DNA of 64,000 bases, taken from Cocos nucifera. Lineage: Eukaryota; Streptophyta; Magnoliopsida; Arecales; Arecaceae. The stretch's first letter is position 1, and each line of letters opens with the position of its first letter. Shown one piece after another: positions 47,601 through 59,681 of this stretch. The notes under the pieces were generated by a model that worked only from the letters and a program-made list of their open reading frames with translations, did not search any database and had not been told where the DNA came from. The stretch is taken from NCBI GenBank assembly GCA_006176705.1, contig QRFJ01000370.1, forward strand, positions 1 to 64,000, in the 5' to 3' direction. A program made the position numbers and the translations under genes.

Positions 47601-48239
47601 AGCTGATAAAGACCATTAATAAGGAAACCATTTGCAATTTTATTTCTTTCATAAAGAATGTTACAATGGTCCTTAAAGAAGGTGATCACATAACCTTCTT
47701 GTGCTAAGCATGAAACAGAAATCAAATTCCTGCTAGCTGCAGGCACAAAATAACAGTCTTTCAAAACTAAGTCTAAACCAGATGGTAATCGAAGAGGGTA
47801 TGTTCCCACGGCTACTGCAGCAACTCTTGCTCCATTACCGATGCGTAGGATCATGTCTCCATCCCTCAGCCTCCTGCTATCCTCAAGACCCTGCATAGAA
47901 GTGCACAGATGAGCACTAGAACCAGAGTCAAGCACCCAACTGGATGCAGAAGAAATCGTAAGGTTAGACTCAATAACGAGCATACCTCCAGAAGGACCTT
48001 CCTTCTTGTTCTTCAGGGTGGCCAGGTAAGTAGGGCAGTTCCGCTTCCAATGGCCGTCGCTGTTGCAATGGAAACACTTTCCTTTGCCATCGGCCTTTTT
48101 CTTCGATTCTGCCTTCTTCTTCTTTGATCCTTCCACCTTTTGCTTTTTCACAGACTTCTTTTTCTTTCCATAAGACTTTCTTTTGGAAGAAGTCCATTCC
48201 ATAGCAAGAACTGAGCCTTTAGAACCTTTCATAGAAAGC
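47601..48239 (-). pseudogene. gag tail, zinc knuckle and protease of copia B copy 2
   Basis: An open frame of 243 codons (48274-47543, minus). A Lys-rich stretch is followed by the zinc knuckle CFHCNSDGHWKRNC (~48050-48090), then the protease with active site WVLDSGSSAHLCTSMQGL near 47885-47940 and the hydrophobic flap-side sequence after it. A frameshift near 47580 leads into integrase. Protease motifs are intact, and it would cut the polyprotein. Confidence 0.92.
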
Positions 48240-48821
48240 TCAGCGGTAACCAGCATATTCATTAATTCGGCCAAGGAATTCTTGAAGTTTATGCATGTGG
48301 TAATTCATGATGAATTGCCCATATGCATCAGTCAAGGATTGCAGAATGATATCGTTCTGCAGGTCCAAATCCAACTTCACACCGAGCTTCTCAAGCTCTT
48401 CCATGTCCTTGATCATTGTCAGACAGTGATCTTGGACTGACTGCCCATCACGCATCTTAGCCTTAAAAAGTCATTTTGTGACTTGATATTTGGCTGCGCG
48501 ACTCTGTTCACCAAACATCTCCTGCAGGTGAGCCAACATTTGGCGAGCAGTCCCGATATCCTCATGTTGGCGCTGGAGCTCATCAGACATCGAGCCCAAC
48601 ATGTAATATCTGGCCTTATTATCTTCGTCAATCCATTTTTCCAGAGATGCTCTCTGTTCAACAGATGGACGGGCTGGTAATGTGGGAGGGTCCTGGTCCA
48701 AAACATGGGTTAACTTCTCGAAACCCAAAATAATTTTGTAGTTCCTGAGCCAATCTTTATAATTGGGTCCGGTCAGTCTATGTGTGTCCAGGATACGTGC
48801 CAATGGGTTGGACGCAGACAT
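48240..48821 (-). pseudogene. gag of copia B copy 2
   Basis: I take the ATG at 48821 (MSASNPLARILD); a longer frame to 48839 would need a non-ATG start. The frame runs to about 48471 through LTGPNYKDWLRNYKIIL and EKLTHVLDQDPP, typical of the N-terminal UBN2-type copia gag. It is then frameshifted near 48465, continues as MRDGQSVQDHCL to ~48243, and is frameshifted again into the zinc-knuckle frame. The protein forms the particle. Overlapping frames on the other strand are shadows. Confidence 0.9.
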
Positions 48822-50676
48822 ATTCCTGTAGAGAGTCAAAGATTCTAGTTAGATACTGTAATTTTGACTTGACCAATTTGTTTAGGGAATTTTATTTTTA
48901 AACAAATTAGCTCCCACTATTTTCTCGGATCCCTACACTCCCTCTGTAGAGATGCAAAAATCTCCATGATTAATGATTTCTAGTGGGTGGTGCGGTCTCA
49001 CCAACTGACTCATCACCTCACCTAACAGTTATTGGTGATGGGTTAGCCAATGAGTGAACAACTCTTGTTCAATGATTCTCTAATCATGGTGCACCCAAAC
49101 TTGGTCTCTAATTCATGAATCTCACCGTATCCGAAATATTGATCCACTCCTTAGTTAAGTCAGACCCACCATTTGCATAGACTGGGTTCCTAATTGAGTC
49201 TCTCACCGTATCCAAAATATTGAGCCCAACTCATCCTCCAGCCCATAGCATCCAATGCCTAATAGACATGGTTGCATCTTTCCGGTGCAACTGAGCCACT
49301 GTATCCAGCCGAGAACAATCAACCCCGGGAAGGGCCCGCACATCTACAATGGTGGAAGACCTCAGACTTAATCTTTTCTTAGGGAGAATTGATTCAGGTC
49401 TCATTAAACTAGACTTGGCTTAGTCATAACAATTATGACTAACCTAGTGGCATGGGTTAGCTCGGATTATTGACCACCTCAGATCAGAACTGTGTCAACA
49501 GATATAGCCAGGTAAGTGAGATCGGTGGAAGGAATATGCCATTAACTCGTACAAGAATGCATTCAGGTCGAGTAGCTTCCAATTAAAAACCAGTCGGTCG
49601 TCTGTGCCAAACTTACCTTAGACACCAAATGTTGAGCCAGAACCAATTGGGTTAGCCTTACAATCCAGACTCTAACCTTGAGCCTAAATTAGGTCTTGCT
49701 TGATCGTGACTCGATCTTGACCCAGACTTAATCCTATTAGGCTGGTAATTTAAGCATTGTTGATCCCATCTAACCAACTCTTGATTCGGTTTGATATCAA
49801 CCGTTTAGACCTAATTGAGCTACCCAAGCCCGAACCCAGTATTATGAATATGTCTTAGATCTAAAAATTCTCAATTTTAAGATCTAATTAAATTCCATAA
49901 AACTTAATTCTTAATTAAGTAGGGTTCATAAACCAAAATATGCAGAATAAATCCTAGGGTTTCAGGATCTAGGGTTTTGCAGAAAGTAAGTTTTGGGTTT
50001 CTGATTAAGGACAGACACGCAGCACCCCTACACATCATAAGAAGACCCATCGAATGAGAAGAGAGGGTCTTTAAACCCTCTTTCATTTTTATGACCGGAC
50101 GGCCAAGAGGACGCCTTAATTAGGAACATTCAATACTACAAAACAATATCAATCTATATCATATATCTCATATATAAAGAAGATCTAATCATGGCATATT
50201 TTGCATACATCTTCATGTATCAAATCATGCATGTTTTCAGATCTAAATTATCTCATAATAATCTAAAAAATTAAGTTAATTGATCTTATCAAAATAAATT
50301 CTAATCTAGACAATTATGTAGAACTATTCACAACTAGTCTAGACATGCATCAACATATCTCATATGATATTCAAAAATTAAATAATTTTTATTTGCTATT
50401 TTCAGATGTTATTTATACACTTATAATATCAGAAAAATAGTAAATAAAAAGATCTAAAACATGATTTAATTAGAATTAAATCAAAAATATGCAAGATATT
50501 CTATAGAACTATTCTATTCAGAACTAGTCATGCATATCTTCTTAATCTTAGATCCAAATTATTTATTTTTAATTTTTTTTGATTTCAGATCTGATCACAT
50601 CTCATGTGACATCTGAAATCAATTATTTTCTAATTAAAATAATTTTAAAATCAGATCTAAATAATTTTAGAACCTG
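48822..50676 (-). other. untranslated leader of copia B copy 2
   Basis: 1.86 kb without a supported gene, AT-rich near 50100-50670. It is colinear with 2106-4004 of copy 1. The open frame at 49904-50086 is not preserved in copy 1. Confidence 0.8.
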
Positions 50677-50688
50677 GCTCTGATACCA
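50677..50688 (-). other. primer-binding site of copia B copy 2
   Basis: The minus strand reads TGGTATCAGAGC, a perfect 12-nt match to the initiator tRNA-Met site, two bases inside the LTR. Confidence 0.95.
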
Positions 50689-50690
50689 GT

Positions 50691-52963
50691 TGAAGAGAAA
50701 TCCTGATTTTTCGGTCCAGGTTCGTTCAGATCTGATCAGATCAAGAGATATATTTCAAAAATTTTTCTCTTAATACCAATCAAATATTAATATATTTTAG
50801 ATCTAATTCTCTATTATTTTAATAAAATAGAATTAAAAAAATTAATCAAATTTACTTTACTGATCTGGGTAATCCTATTACCCTGTTGATGATCCTGTTT
50901 GCAGCGGAAGGTTCTGGATCTTAGCCATGCAAGCGCCTGGTCTCTACCGGTATTCACTTGGGTTGGATCTGGAGATCCTCTTCTTCTCTATCACACCTCC
51001 AAAAATCAGATCTGGATCTGATCTGGAGGATCTTCAAAACCCTTTTGAAGATGAGCAGTCGTCCTTTGCAGCAGCGCAGCCTCTTTATTTTTGATCGCCT
51101 TTCTTTGATCTGAATCGCACCAACCAAGGTCCAAAACACTCTTTTGGACGTTGAGAGAGCAAGGGGAGAAGAGACTATGGCATGGAGAAGGAGGGGGAGA
51201 GGCAGCCTTGGGGCTTGGGAAACTATGTATCTCATCATAATCTCTAATCTGAGTTGGGTACAGGGTGCTTATTTATAGACTAGCTTGATCCAACTCCTCT
51301 TTCTCCCAACCAATCACAACCCTTTGTGAAATCAGATCTAAATCTTGATGTGGGAATAGAGTCCCCTAGATTCCTCCTTAGAGGGTGCCTAAGACCAGTC
51401 AAAGTTGGTTCTTAGAAGAACTCTAATTGGAATCCAAAAAGGAGATGGAGTTCCTTGTCCAACAAGGGAACTCCTAGGCGCCTCCAACTTGGGCACGCGC
51501 TAGGGTGGCGTGCACCCTTCTTTCTTGCCAAGTTCTGACAGAGGGACAGGCCCTCCACCAGCTCTCCAATAGGTACATGACATGTGTCAAAAGTCAAATC
51601 AACGTCAATGTTGACCAATCAAAGGTAGACTTTTGACCAAAGTCAAAGAACAAGAAAGATGCAGGTGACCAAAAATTGGTAGGTAGTGTCTTACAAATAA
51701 GACAATCTTTTTTGACTTGGACAAACCTCCTGTCGACCCATGAAGGCCTCTGTTTGAGCACAAACTCCTTTGGCTCAGATAGGACAAACTTATTTATGAT
51801 AGCAAAAGAAAACGTTAGATTCAATCGAGTGCTAGCACGATTCCTTTAACCTAAATTGATCTCATTCAGATCAATTGACTAGATCAGTTTCAATTGATGA
51901 TCACCAGATTCAAACCCGTTTGTGTGACCCAGTTAGGTTTAGTTCTGTATGGTAATGGGGTATGTCATGACTCTATCATTGACATCATCGAAACTCCTTT
52001 CGAGGATCAAAACTCTCAATTCGAACAGCTAAAATGATCGATCATCTAAATCATTCTAATTGCTCCCAAAATCCACCAGTGACACCTAGCAGTATATGGT
52101 GGCAAACCCATCAGAGCTGAATGCGAACCTCTGGTGCAGCTACTTGTGTGATTCAGTTCTTCTATCTTGAGCCCCGATCAGATTAGGGTTTAGGTGAACT
52201 CGTCAAACCCTAGTCTTTGTCATATGATGTAATCATTCGATTCGATTCCAATGTGAAAATCTAAATAGAAACTCTTTCATTTATTTCACTCTACCATGGC
52301 CAGGATTTCTGGACTTGATTCTCATGACATCATAGGGCTACTCCTCTACCACCAAGTAGATAGATTCCATTTGATGCAATCTGGTTCCTACAATGAACAT
52401 GTCCATAGCCAACATACACCTCAGGGTTCCATATGGCTAAGGAGACTGAGTAATGGTGTAGGTCAAACTATAACACCCTCAAGGTGAATTGCCGATGAAT
52501 TTCAGGTCAAAGAACCAGACACACTACTGCAGCATCGAGTCAGTCATTGACGGAGAAGGTAGACTCCCTAATGACTACTCGATGGTCACCGCTCAGTGCC
52601 CTCTGTTCTCTAACGAGTACTTATACTCTCGCTCCGGTGTTCTCCACACCGTAGACTCAAGACTCATCTACTAAAGAGAAGCGATTGTACACCAACCTTT
52701 CGGATCAATCACCATCCTCGTGATGATCCTATGGTCAGGAGCAATTTATGAGTTAATAATGATTATTCATGTCTTAAATTTTCAACTCTTGAAAATATGA
52801 ATTATCATTACCATTAACTCAATGGATGTATCACAGACACTAAATACACATATGTGATAGAAAATAACCCATTTATTGATTTTAGTCAAAATTACAATTT
52901 TGCCCCTAGAAGTGTATTACAAGTGTCAGCCAATTCTGGCTTCTTGGGCACATATATCTAACA
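50691..52963 (-). repeat. 5' LTR of copia B copy 2
   Basis: 2273 bp, TGAAGAGAAATCC to ATATCTAACA. Several single-base indels relative to the 3' LTR. Open frames at 50954-51238, 51412-51824 and 52296-52674 are LTR sequence. Confidence 0.96.
51268..51277 (-). promoter_or_regulatory. TATA box of copia B 5' LTR
   Basis: TATAAATAAG on the minus strand, conserved in the 3' LTR (43373-43382) and in the fragment at 19878-19887. Confidence 0.65.
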
Positions 52964-52968
52964 CTAAG

Positions 52969-53582
52969 TTCATCGACTCCTTGTAGACTTGGTGATCCTT
53001 CTCAAAATTTTGAAGCAACACCAGTAACCTATGGTAGTCTACTTTAGGCTTTGTCATTCTGAAATGAGTGAGGAATGGAAGAAAAGACTTGGGCAGCGAG
53101 TTTAGTATTGCATCCTTCCCAAGCTGTTTATGCAAGAAAAAGCCAAGCTTGCTCAATTGCTCTATCAGCTCGATCATGTACGGTACATGATCAGTGATAG
53201 AAGCTCCATCCTACATCCTGGCATTGAAGATGGCACAAATAGTCTTGTGCCTCTCCACGTCATCAGGTGTGCCAAAGAAATCCTTCAATACTTGAAGCAT
53301 GTTCTTTGACTGAGCCATCTCAAATCTACAACTGAACTCATCGCTCATGGTAGCCAGCATAATGCAGTGCACCATGGTTCGGTCATTGAGCCACTTCTGA
53401 TAAGTATCTTTGACTGTTTCATATGCGTTAGGAGCTAGCTCCTCAAGTGCAGGATCCATCAATACATATAGGATCCATTCATGCTCTAGGATTATCTTCA
53501 ACTTTTGGTACCAGCTATCGAAGTTGGATCCCATCAACTTATTATCGTCCAACAATGATCGAAGTGATAGAAAAGTGGCCAT
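52969..53582 (-). pseudogene. gag N-terminal part of copia A
   Basis: ATG at 53582 (MATFLSLRSLLDDNKL), then GSNFDSWYQKLKIILEHEW, the usual copia gag opening. The frame is open to a TAG at 53211-53213 and resumes as DGASITDHVPYMIELIEQL down to the copia B insertion. Removing copia B and one CTAAG joins this part to 42541-42793 in the same frame, confirming that the two pieces are one gag. Confidence 0.9.
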
Positions 53583-55499
53583 ATCTGTACTAAGAAAAAT
53601 CATAATCTAATTAGTAATTGATTCATTAAATCTAAAGATTTGGACTTTAATCAAAAGATTTTTTCACTATTTTCTTGAAATTGGTAACCTCTACCTCTAA
53701 TTCGAGAAATTATCCTAATTCCTTAGTGGGTACTAGAATCCACATAGACTATACACAATTCCAACTTTGGTTGGCTAATCCATGTACATTTAAGGATAGA
53801 TTCATAATCAATTATTTTTTTAAATAATTTTTGGTAATTAAATTTTGCCTCAGTTCCTAAGTAGTAGGCTTTGGCCTCCACTGAAAAGGTCTGATTAGGT
53901 CCAACCATTAACATGAGCATACTTAGCCCATCTAACCAATGAATGATTAGGCCTAATTTTGGTTGGCTAACCTAACCACCATTTAGAAAGATGTAGCTAA
54001 GAAATCATATAATAAATGGTAATTCCATCAGCCGATAAGCACCAAGCCTTTGGGCCTCCAATGATTATCCAACAAATGGATGCATTATCATCTACTTAAT
54101 GGGAGGCTATGATTCAGTTATCAACATAACTATTTTATTTTAAGAACCTAATAATTTTAGAGAATTTTAATTTAAGAAAGAAAAAAGATCAGATGAACCA
54201 GCTTATTATGATCCTCCCACTGACTTCACTAAGTCAACTTAAGGAAGACCATTTATAGGCTGATTTTGGAGCACCTAAATCAGTCACACTGATTTACCTA
54301 GCTGACATAGGTCAACTCGAATAGTCAAATGATCCAATCAAAATATAATCTCACTAAGAGGCTAGGTAAGTTCGATCAATGGGAGGGTCTGCTAAAGCTT
54401 ACCTTAGACACCATCAGAAATGGCCAGATAAGCGGGCTGCTAATTAAAGACCATCGGTCTTGTTTACCTTAGACACTATTTAATTTAATTAGTTTTAATT
54501 AGATCAACCTAACAGTTTGTGCTAGACCGCATAGTCAAGAATCAAGTCCATCTTGGATCTTATTAAAGGCATGGACTTGACTAACTACAACTATTGTAAT
54601 TAATCTAGAGAATCCTTGACCTAATCTAAGACAACAATTAATTAGATTTAGTCAATTCTCTAATTACGTCCATTCTTTAATCAAACCCTAGGTCTAACCC
54701 AATTAATAGACCCAATCTCCACTAATCCATTTAACCCAATATGTTATGATTTGTATCTTAGGATCTTCAATTCATAATCCTAGATCCTAATCAAATAACT
54801 TCTTAATTCTTAATTAAGTTTTAGACTGAGGGTTGGGATTCAATTTTTCAAAAATAATTTTCATATTTGTAAAATATTTTTATTGTATGGTTCTACCAAT
54901 CAAGTTTCATGTTTGATTCATAATCAATATGCAAGAAAGATAAGCATGAAACTAATTTAGATCTAATCTAAATAGGTTCATGTAATTGAAATAATTTCAA
55001 CTCTAATCAATCATAAATTATCTTAGATCAAATATAACACTTTTATGATGATTAAAATTAGATTAAAATATTTTTAATCAGTTCATAAAATCTCTTAGAT
55101 CTAATCTAAAATTTTATGATCAATATTTTATATCAGCACGTACTATAACAACCTCTCCACTATAAGGGATAAACCTTACAGTAGGACAACCTTATAGCAG
55201 TCCATGCAATCTAAAACTTTTATTTTTAGATCTAAAACTATTTTAAATTTTATAAATTTTTTAAATTTAATAAATCATAAAAAAAATTAGATCACATCTA
55301 ATAAATTTATGATAAGAAGTAGATCTATACGAACTAGGACAATCTCTCCACTACAAAGGATAAACCTTACAGTAGGACAACCTTATAATCAATTCATGTA
55401 ATATGATTTTTAATTTTATATTTAATAATTAGATAATAAATCAAATTTAATCTAAGAAATGATCTAAACATGCATAAATAATCATGTAATAATAACCTA
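53583..55499 (-). other. untranslated leader of copia A
   Basis: 1.92 kb with no supported gene. A repeated phrase of about 55 bp around CTCTCCACTA(T/C)AA(G)GGATAAACC occurs twice (55151-55200 and 55345-55395). Length and position parallel the family B leader. Confidence 0.75.
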
Positions 55500-55511
55500 G
55501 CTCTGATACCA
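55500..55511 (-). other. primer-binding site of copia A
   Basis: The minus strand reads TGGTATCAGAGC, two bases inside the LTR. Confidence 0.95.
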
Positions 55512-55513
55512 AT

Positions 55514-57960
55514 TGTAGGAACCAGATCTAGAATTTTAGGGCTAGATCGTAAAATTTTTTCAAGATCAGATAGCAAAAGACATAAATAAATTAATATTTA
55601 TTTATAAAATTAGAGAATATCTTAGATCTAAAATTTTATTACATAATTATGATATGATATTAAATTAAAAATTAAAAATAAAAGAAAAGAATAAGTATTG
55701 ATCATATTAACATAGATCTATACTAGATTAGAATCATATAAGTAACAAGAGATCAGATCTTTGTTACCTATGCAAATTGGACGTTCTAACTTGTTGATAT
55801 GGTTTGAAGGATGGAGATCTAAGCTTCACACACATTCGACCTATAGGAGATGTCTATGTGAGCCCATGAACCCTGATTAAAAGTCTGATGTAGGAAATCA
55901 GCACAGTATGCTAGTACTGTGCTGATCCTTCTTCAATGATCGATTTGGTACTTTTCTCTTCTCAAAATTAGACTCTCCAAGAATTAGAAGGAAGAGAAAA
56001 GATTTTAGATCTGAGACACTCTCAAAAATAAATCTCAAAAGGAGGGAAAAAGATGTATGGAAGAAATCCTAGAAGAAGACCCTCTTTTTCTTTTTTCTAC
56101 TTTCATCTAGACACCTAGATTGGTGTCGATGAAAACCCAATGCCCAAGAACCCTTTTCCTCTAATTTTTACACACCCAAAATCTATCTTAAAGATATATA
56201 TTTTACAAAAAAAATTAAATAAAAATTTATTTTAAATAATAAGTTATGGAAGAGCCTTGTCTAGGTTAAATTTCTAGACAAGGCAAGTCAATATAAGGCA
56301 GGTTGTTGGGGCACCCAACACTTGGGCGCCCCCTCCTCATCCCATGCCATGGACCACTTGAGATTGGCACACAAAATACCTTCTTTTACCATAGAAAATA
56401 AAAAAGGAAAATCAGGTGTGGGCAGCACAAGGTAAGGAATCCAAGTTTGTTGGGATTCTATCATATAGAATCCAAACAAACCACAACAACTTACCTTCTT
56501 AAGCCAATGTCCATAACTTATTCCAAATAAGAGAGAGAGAGAGAGAGGGGACACGTGTGAAAGGCTGGAGAGAGGGGATTCAACACCAAAAATAAAGGGA
56601 GAATGGTGTAGGGTCAAGGTGGGACAAGATATGAAATCCTAGTCAGACTACGATTCTTATTTTGGCTTGATCTAAAATTGGTTTCTCAAACCAAATTAAA
56701 TCAAAAGTAAACCAATCCAATTAAATTAGGTTTTAACCCAATTAAGAATATAATTAAATTAAATTAAATTATATTTAAATTTAAACTAATTTTTAATCAA
56801 ATTAGAAATTGGGTTGACCCAAGTCTTAGTTGAACTAGGACTAGTTCTTCCTTGCACTTGGCTTATCCAATAAATCAATTGAACTTGATCTAATCAAGCC
56901 CAAATTAAATTTAATTAAATAATATTTAATTTAATTTAATTTTAGCTCTTTGGCTTAATCAAATTAAGTCAAATAGCAATCAAGTTATTAATCGATCCTC
57001 CTACAACACTTGCACTAGGTTAAACATCAATCGTATTGATCGTTTAACCATAGAATATTTCTTAATCATTGATCAACCATCCGATCAGATCGTGAACTCT
57101 AATGTATGTGATCTTATAGGTCCAAACCTAAGTGGTAGCATAAAAATAAATTTCTATACCAGTCGAAGTGACCATCTAGCAATGGTATCCGACGGTCGGA
57201 TAGGTCGAATGTATAGAACAACATTCTTAGAAGCCATGTGGATAGGACACCTCAGAGTTCAACTATCAATTCTATTCAGGTTATCCACATTATATTTTAA
57301 AATATTAAATCCATCTGATGGTTTACCCTAACCAAGATTTTGCTATGTTGAAATATAGTGATACATTATTCTCCAACTCTTGGAGTGGCTAATCCCATCT
57401 TGATCACACATCCACTTTGCAAATACTTAACTATGCCCAGAAGCCTTCCATTACTGAATTAGAAATTTAGTTAGTCCAGTACTAAAGCATAGTGAGTTGC
57501 TTGCAAGTCACTGAGGTGATCTCAGGTCTAAGGGATACTTATACCTATATCCCATCAGAGACATTCTCGATAGCAGAATGCTCTGAAGTTGGTCATGTTC
57601 AATGACGATGTATCCTTACATCTCACTTATATGTCATACCAGTATCTCCACAATCATTGTTTAAGAGGACAACCAATGTATATTGCATACAGCAACCTAT
57701 GCTGGATAGATGCTATCATCCTAATTAATAGCCTATCATTTGGTCGTAAACTATTTTAAGGACTAATCGATAAATCTTTTCTTTATCGAAGCTAAATAAT
57801 CTTAAGAACTTCATCATAACAATGGAGTTTATTAGAAGATGAATACTTTATGATGAAAAATATCAAAAATATATTTTATTAATTAATAAATTAATTATAA
57901 ATATAATATAGTACAATCATCAATAGACTAATGCTTGATTTTGGAATATATTTTTCAATA
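55514..57960 (-). repeat. 5' LTR of copia A
   Basis: 2447 bp from TGTAGGAACC. The outer end reads TTTTTCAATA, so the terminal CA has mutated to TA. The (GA)n run is at ~56529-56550. Frames at 56288-56617 and 57092-57331 are LTR sequence. Confidence 0.95.
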
Positions 57961-58117
57961 GTATTAATACCCTAATGATATACCTCACTCATGCTTTACT
58001 AAATATCAATGGCCATTTTGAAAATTGCTCAGATAAAATTTAAAATTCTAAAGTTTAAAGATATCTAAAACTAATTTTTTTTTTACTCGAGGATGAGCAA
58101 AGCTTAAGTTGGGATTG
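57961..58117 (+). other. end of the Athila-like copy 2 interior, with polypurine tract
   Basis: Starts with the second GTATT, then matches 22399-22549 of copy 1. AGCTTAAGTTGGGATTG at 58101-58117 lies at the polypurine-tract position next to the 3' LTR. Confidence 0.8.
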
Positions 58118-59676
58118 TGATAAGTACCATAAATTTATCTATAAAATAATAATTTATTAAATAATTTATTCTTATTTTTAAAAATTAAATACTTTATTTA
58201 GTAAGTTTAGAAAATATATTTATCAATGGAAAGAGCTTATTTTTTTGGTTGCAACAAAATAAGTTTAAAGCAAATCAAAGTTAAAATGAATCCGATATGA
58301 ATTTTTAAAGAAAAAATAAAAATAAAAAAATTAATTTGGCTCAGTCAGCTCGTCCGGCCAATTTGACATGCTCAACCAAGCCACTAAAAGTAGCTCAACT
58401 ATCACATCCCAGCTTGCCGACATGTTGTCCAAGCTGACTTAACTATAGAAGCTGATCCATCGGTCCACGAAATCAGGCGTGGACCACCATCTCAGTAGAA
58501 GGTAATAAATCAAAGACTGCCACATGGTGGACCAAGACCCTTAAAGGGTTTACAGAAAATTCATCATGACATATATGGGCAAAATGGTAATTTCATAGGT
58601 CAAGGCGCACAATGATTGGTTGTAGTCTGTGGTGAGGCCGATCCACACGATCCATGGGAATAGTAAGTGCACGATCCTGTGGTTGATTTCGATCTAGATC
58701 TAATGGCCATGGCTATTTCCCATTTTGATTTGGTTTCCAACTCCTCATCTATGCAATCTAACGGCCTTGGAAGTGCTAAGCGATGATCCAATGACCGATA
58801 ATGCTCTCGATGGTGATTAAAATGCCCAAACATGATTCGATGGCCAAATTTTCATCATCATGCGTGATCGGATGGTCCACACTTAATTTGACTTGATCTG
58901 GGTTTTTAAAACATAATTTTTGATGATTTTGGTACCATTCGATTCAGATTAACGGGCAGAATTCATAGAACTTCACAGGATGCATCCATAAAGAGTTTTA
59001 AGTCGATTTTCTCTAGGATTTCTCTATATTTTGTCTATCAAAACTTTTCTTAGTCCCACATTGCCTAGAAACAAAGGATCCAATCCTCCTAACTCTATAA
59101 ATAAGTTACCAGGCTATCAAATCAAATTATCTTTAGTCAAGAGAGGAGTTTGGTAAAGGGTAGAGCCATGCTTGGGATTCAAGGTTGCTTCGAGGTAGAT
59201 AGTGCCGAGAGGTAGAGCAGGACTTCTACATCATCTCAACATCAACGCCGATCTAAGATCGAGATCAACTACTTTTAATTTTTTTTTTAAATTTCATGTA
59301 TTTAAATTTTAAATTTTTAATTAATGTAAATTTTATTTTTTAGTTATTTAAATTTCATACTCTTTATTTTTATTATAAATTTAGTTTCTGCTTTTCAATT
59401 TTATTACAAGTAGATGCTAAGATCTAACTAGTAGATCTTAGTATCAAATTTAATTTTCTATAACATTTAATTTTTATTTTTTTTATAATTTTATTTTCTA
59501 ATTTTAATTTTATTTAAATTTTTTTATTATAAAAATTAAAGAATTCAACATCAAAACACTGCCTTCTCTATGGATTCAACCTGACACACTACTTACTATC
59601 TATTTTTAATTGATTTAAGAAGTCAAAATTAAACTAATAAACACGGTGTCTCAATGACTATGTCGTGCTCTTGTCA
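58118..59676 (+). repeat. 3' LTR of Athila-like copy 2
   Basis: 1559 bp, TGATAAGTACC to CTCTTGTCA, followed by AGCAT. TATAAATAA is at 59096-59104. Confidence 0.93.
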
Positions 59677-59681
59677 AGCAT

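Larger units (their letters stand above)
42799..52963 (-). mobile_element. complete Ty1/copia element, family B copy 2 (best preserved)
   Basis: 10,165 bp on the minus strand: 5' LTR 50691-52963, primer site 50677-50688, 1.86-kb leader, gag, zinc knuckle, protease, integrase, reverse transcriptase, partial RNase H, polypurine tract, 3' LTR 42799-45077, and CTAAG TSD. It lies inside copia A gag, so it is younger than A. Defects: at least two frameshifts in gag/protease, one between protease and integrase, two TAG stops before reverse transcriptase, and a deletion in RNase H. Hand comparison of the first ~110 LTR bases shows about ten differences, so it is not very recent. Confidence 0.96.
30974..57960 (-). 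mobile_element. complete Ty1/copia element, family A, split by two insertions
   Basis: Minus-strand element with LTRs at 55514-57960 (5') and 30974-33435 (3'), GTATT TSD, tRNA-Met primer site, leader, gag, protease, integrase, reverse transcriptase, RNase H and polypurine tract in copia order. G2 (35328-41309) interrupts the end of integrase and copia B (42799-52963) interrupts gag. Without them it is about 10.8 kb. Over the first ~118 bp the two LTRs differ at roughly 17 positions by hand count, so it is old. All domains carry stops or frameshifts. It is a sister family to B, with the same primer site, similar polypurine tract and the same long leader. Confidence 0.95.
24993..59676 (+). mobile_element. 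Athila-like gypsy element, copy 2: complete ends, no pol
   Basis: LTRs at 24993-26533 and 58118-59676, both TGATAAG...; perfect AGCAT TSD; Asp-type primer site; gag remnant 27894-29885; post-pol type tail 29886-30973 plus 57961-58117. Without the copia A insertion it would be about 7.7 kb. No protease, reverse transcriptase, RNase H or integrase is present in its own sequence. It was probably non-autonomous, relying on proteins from a related element. Copy 1 (20458-24018) lacks pol in the same way. Confidence 0.93.
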
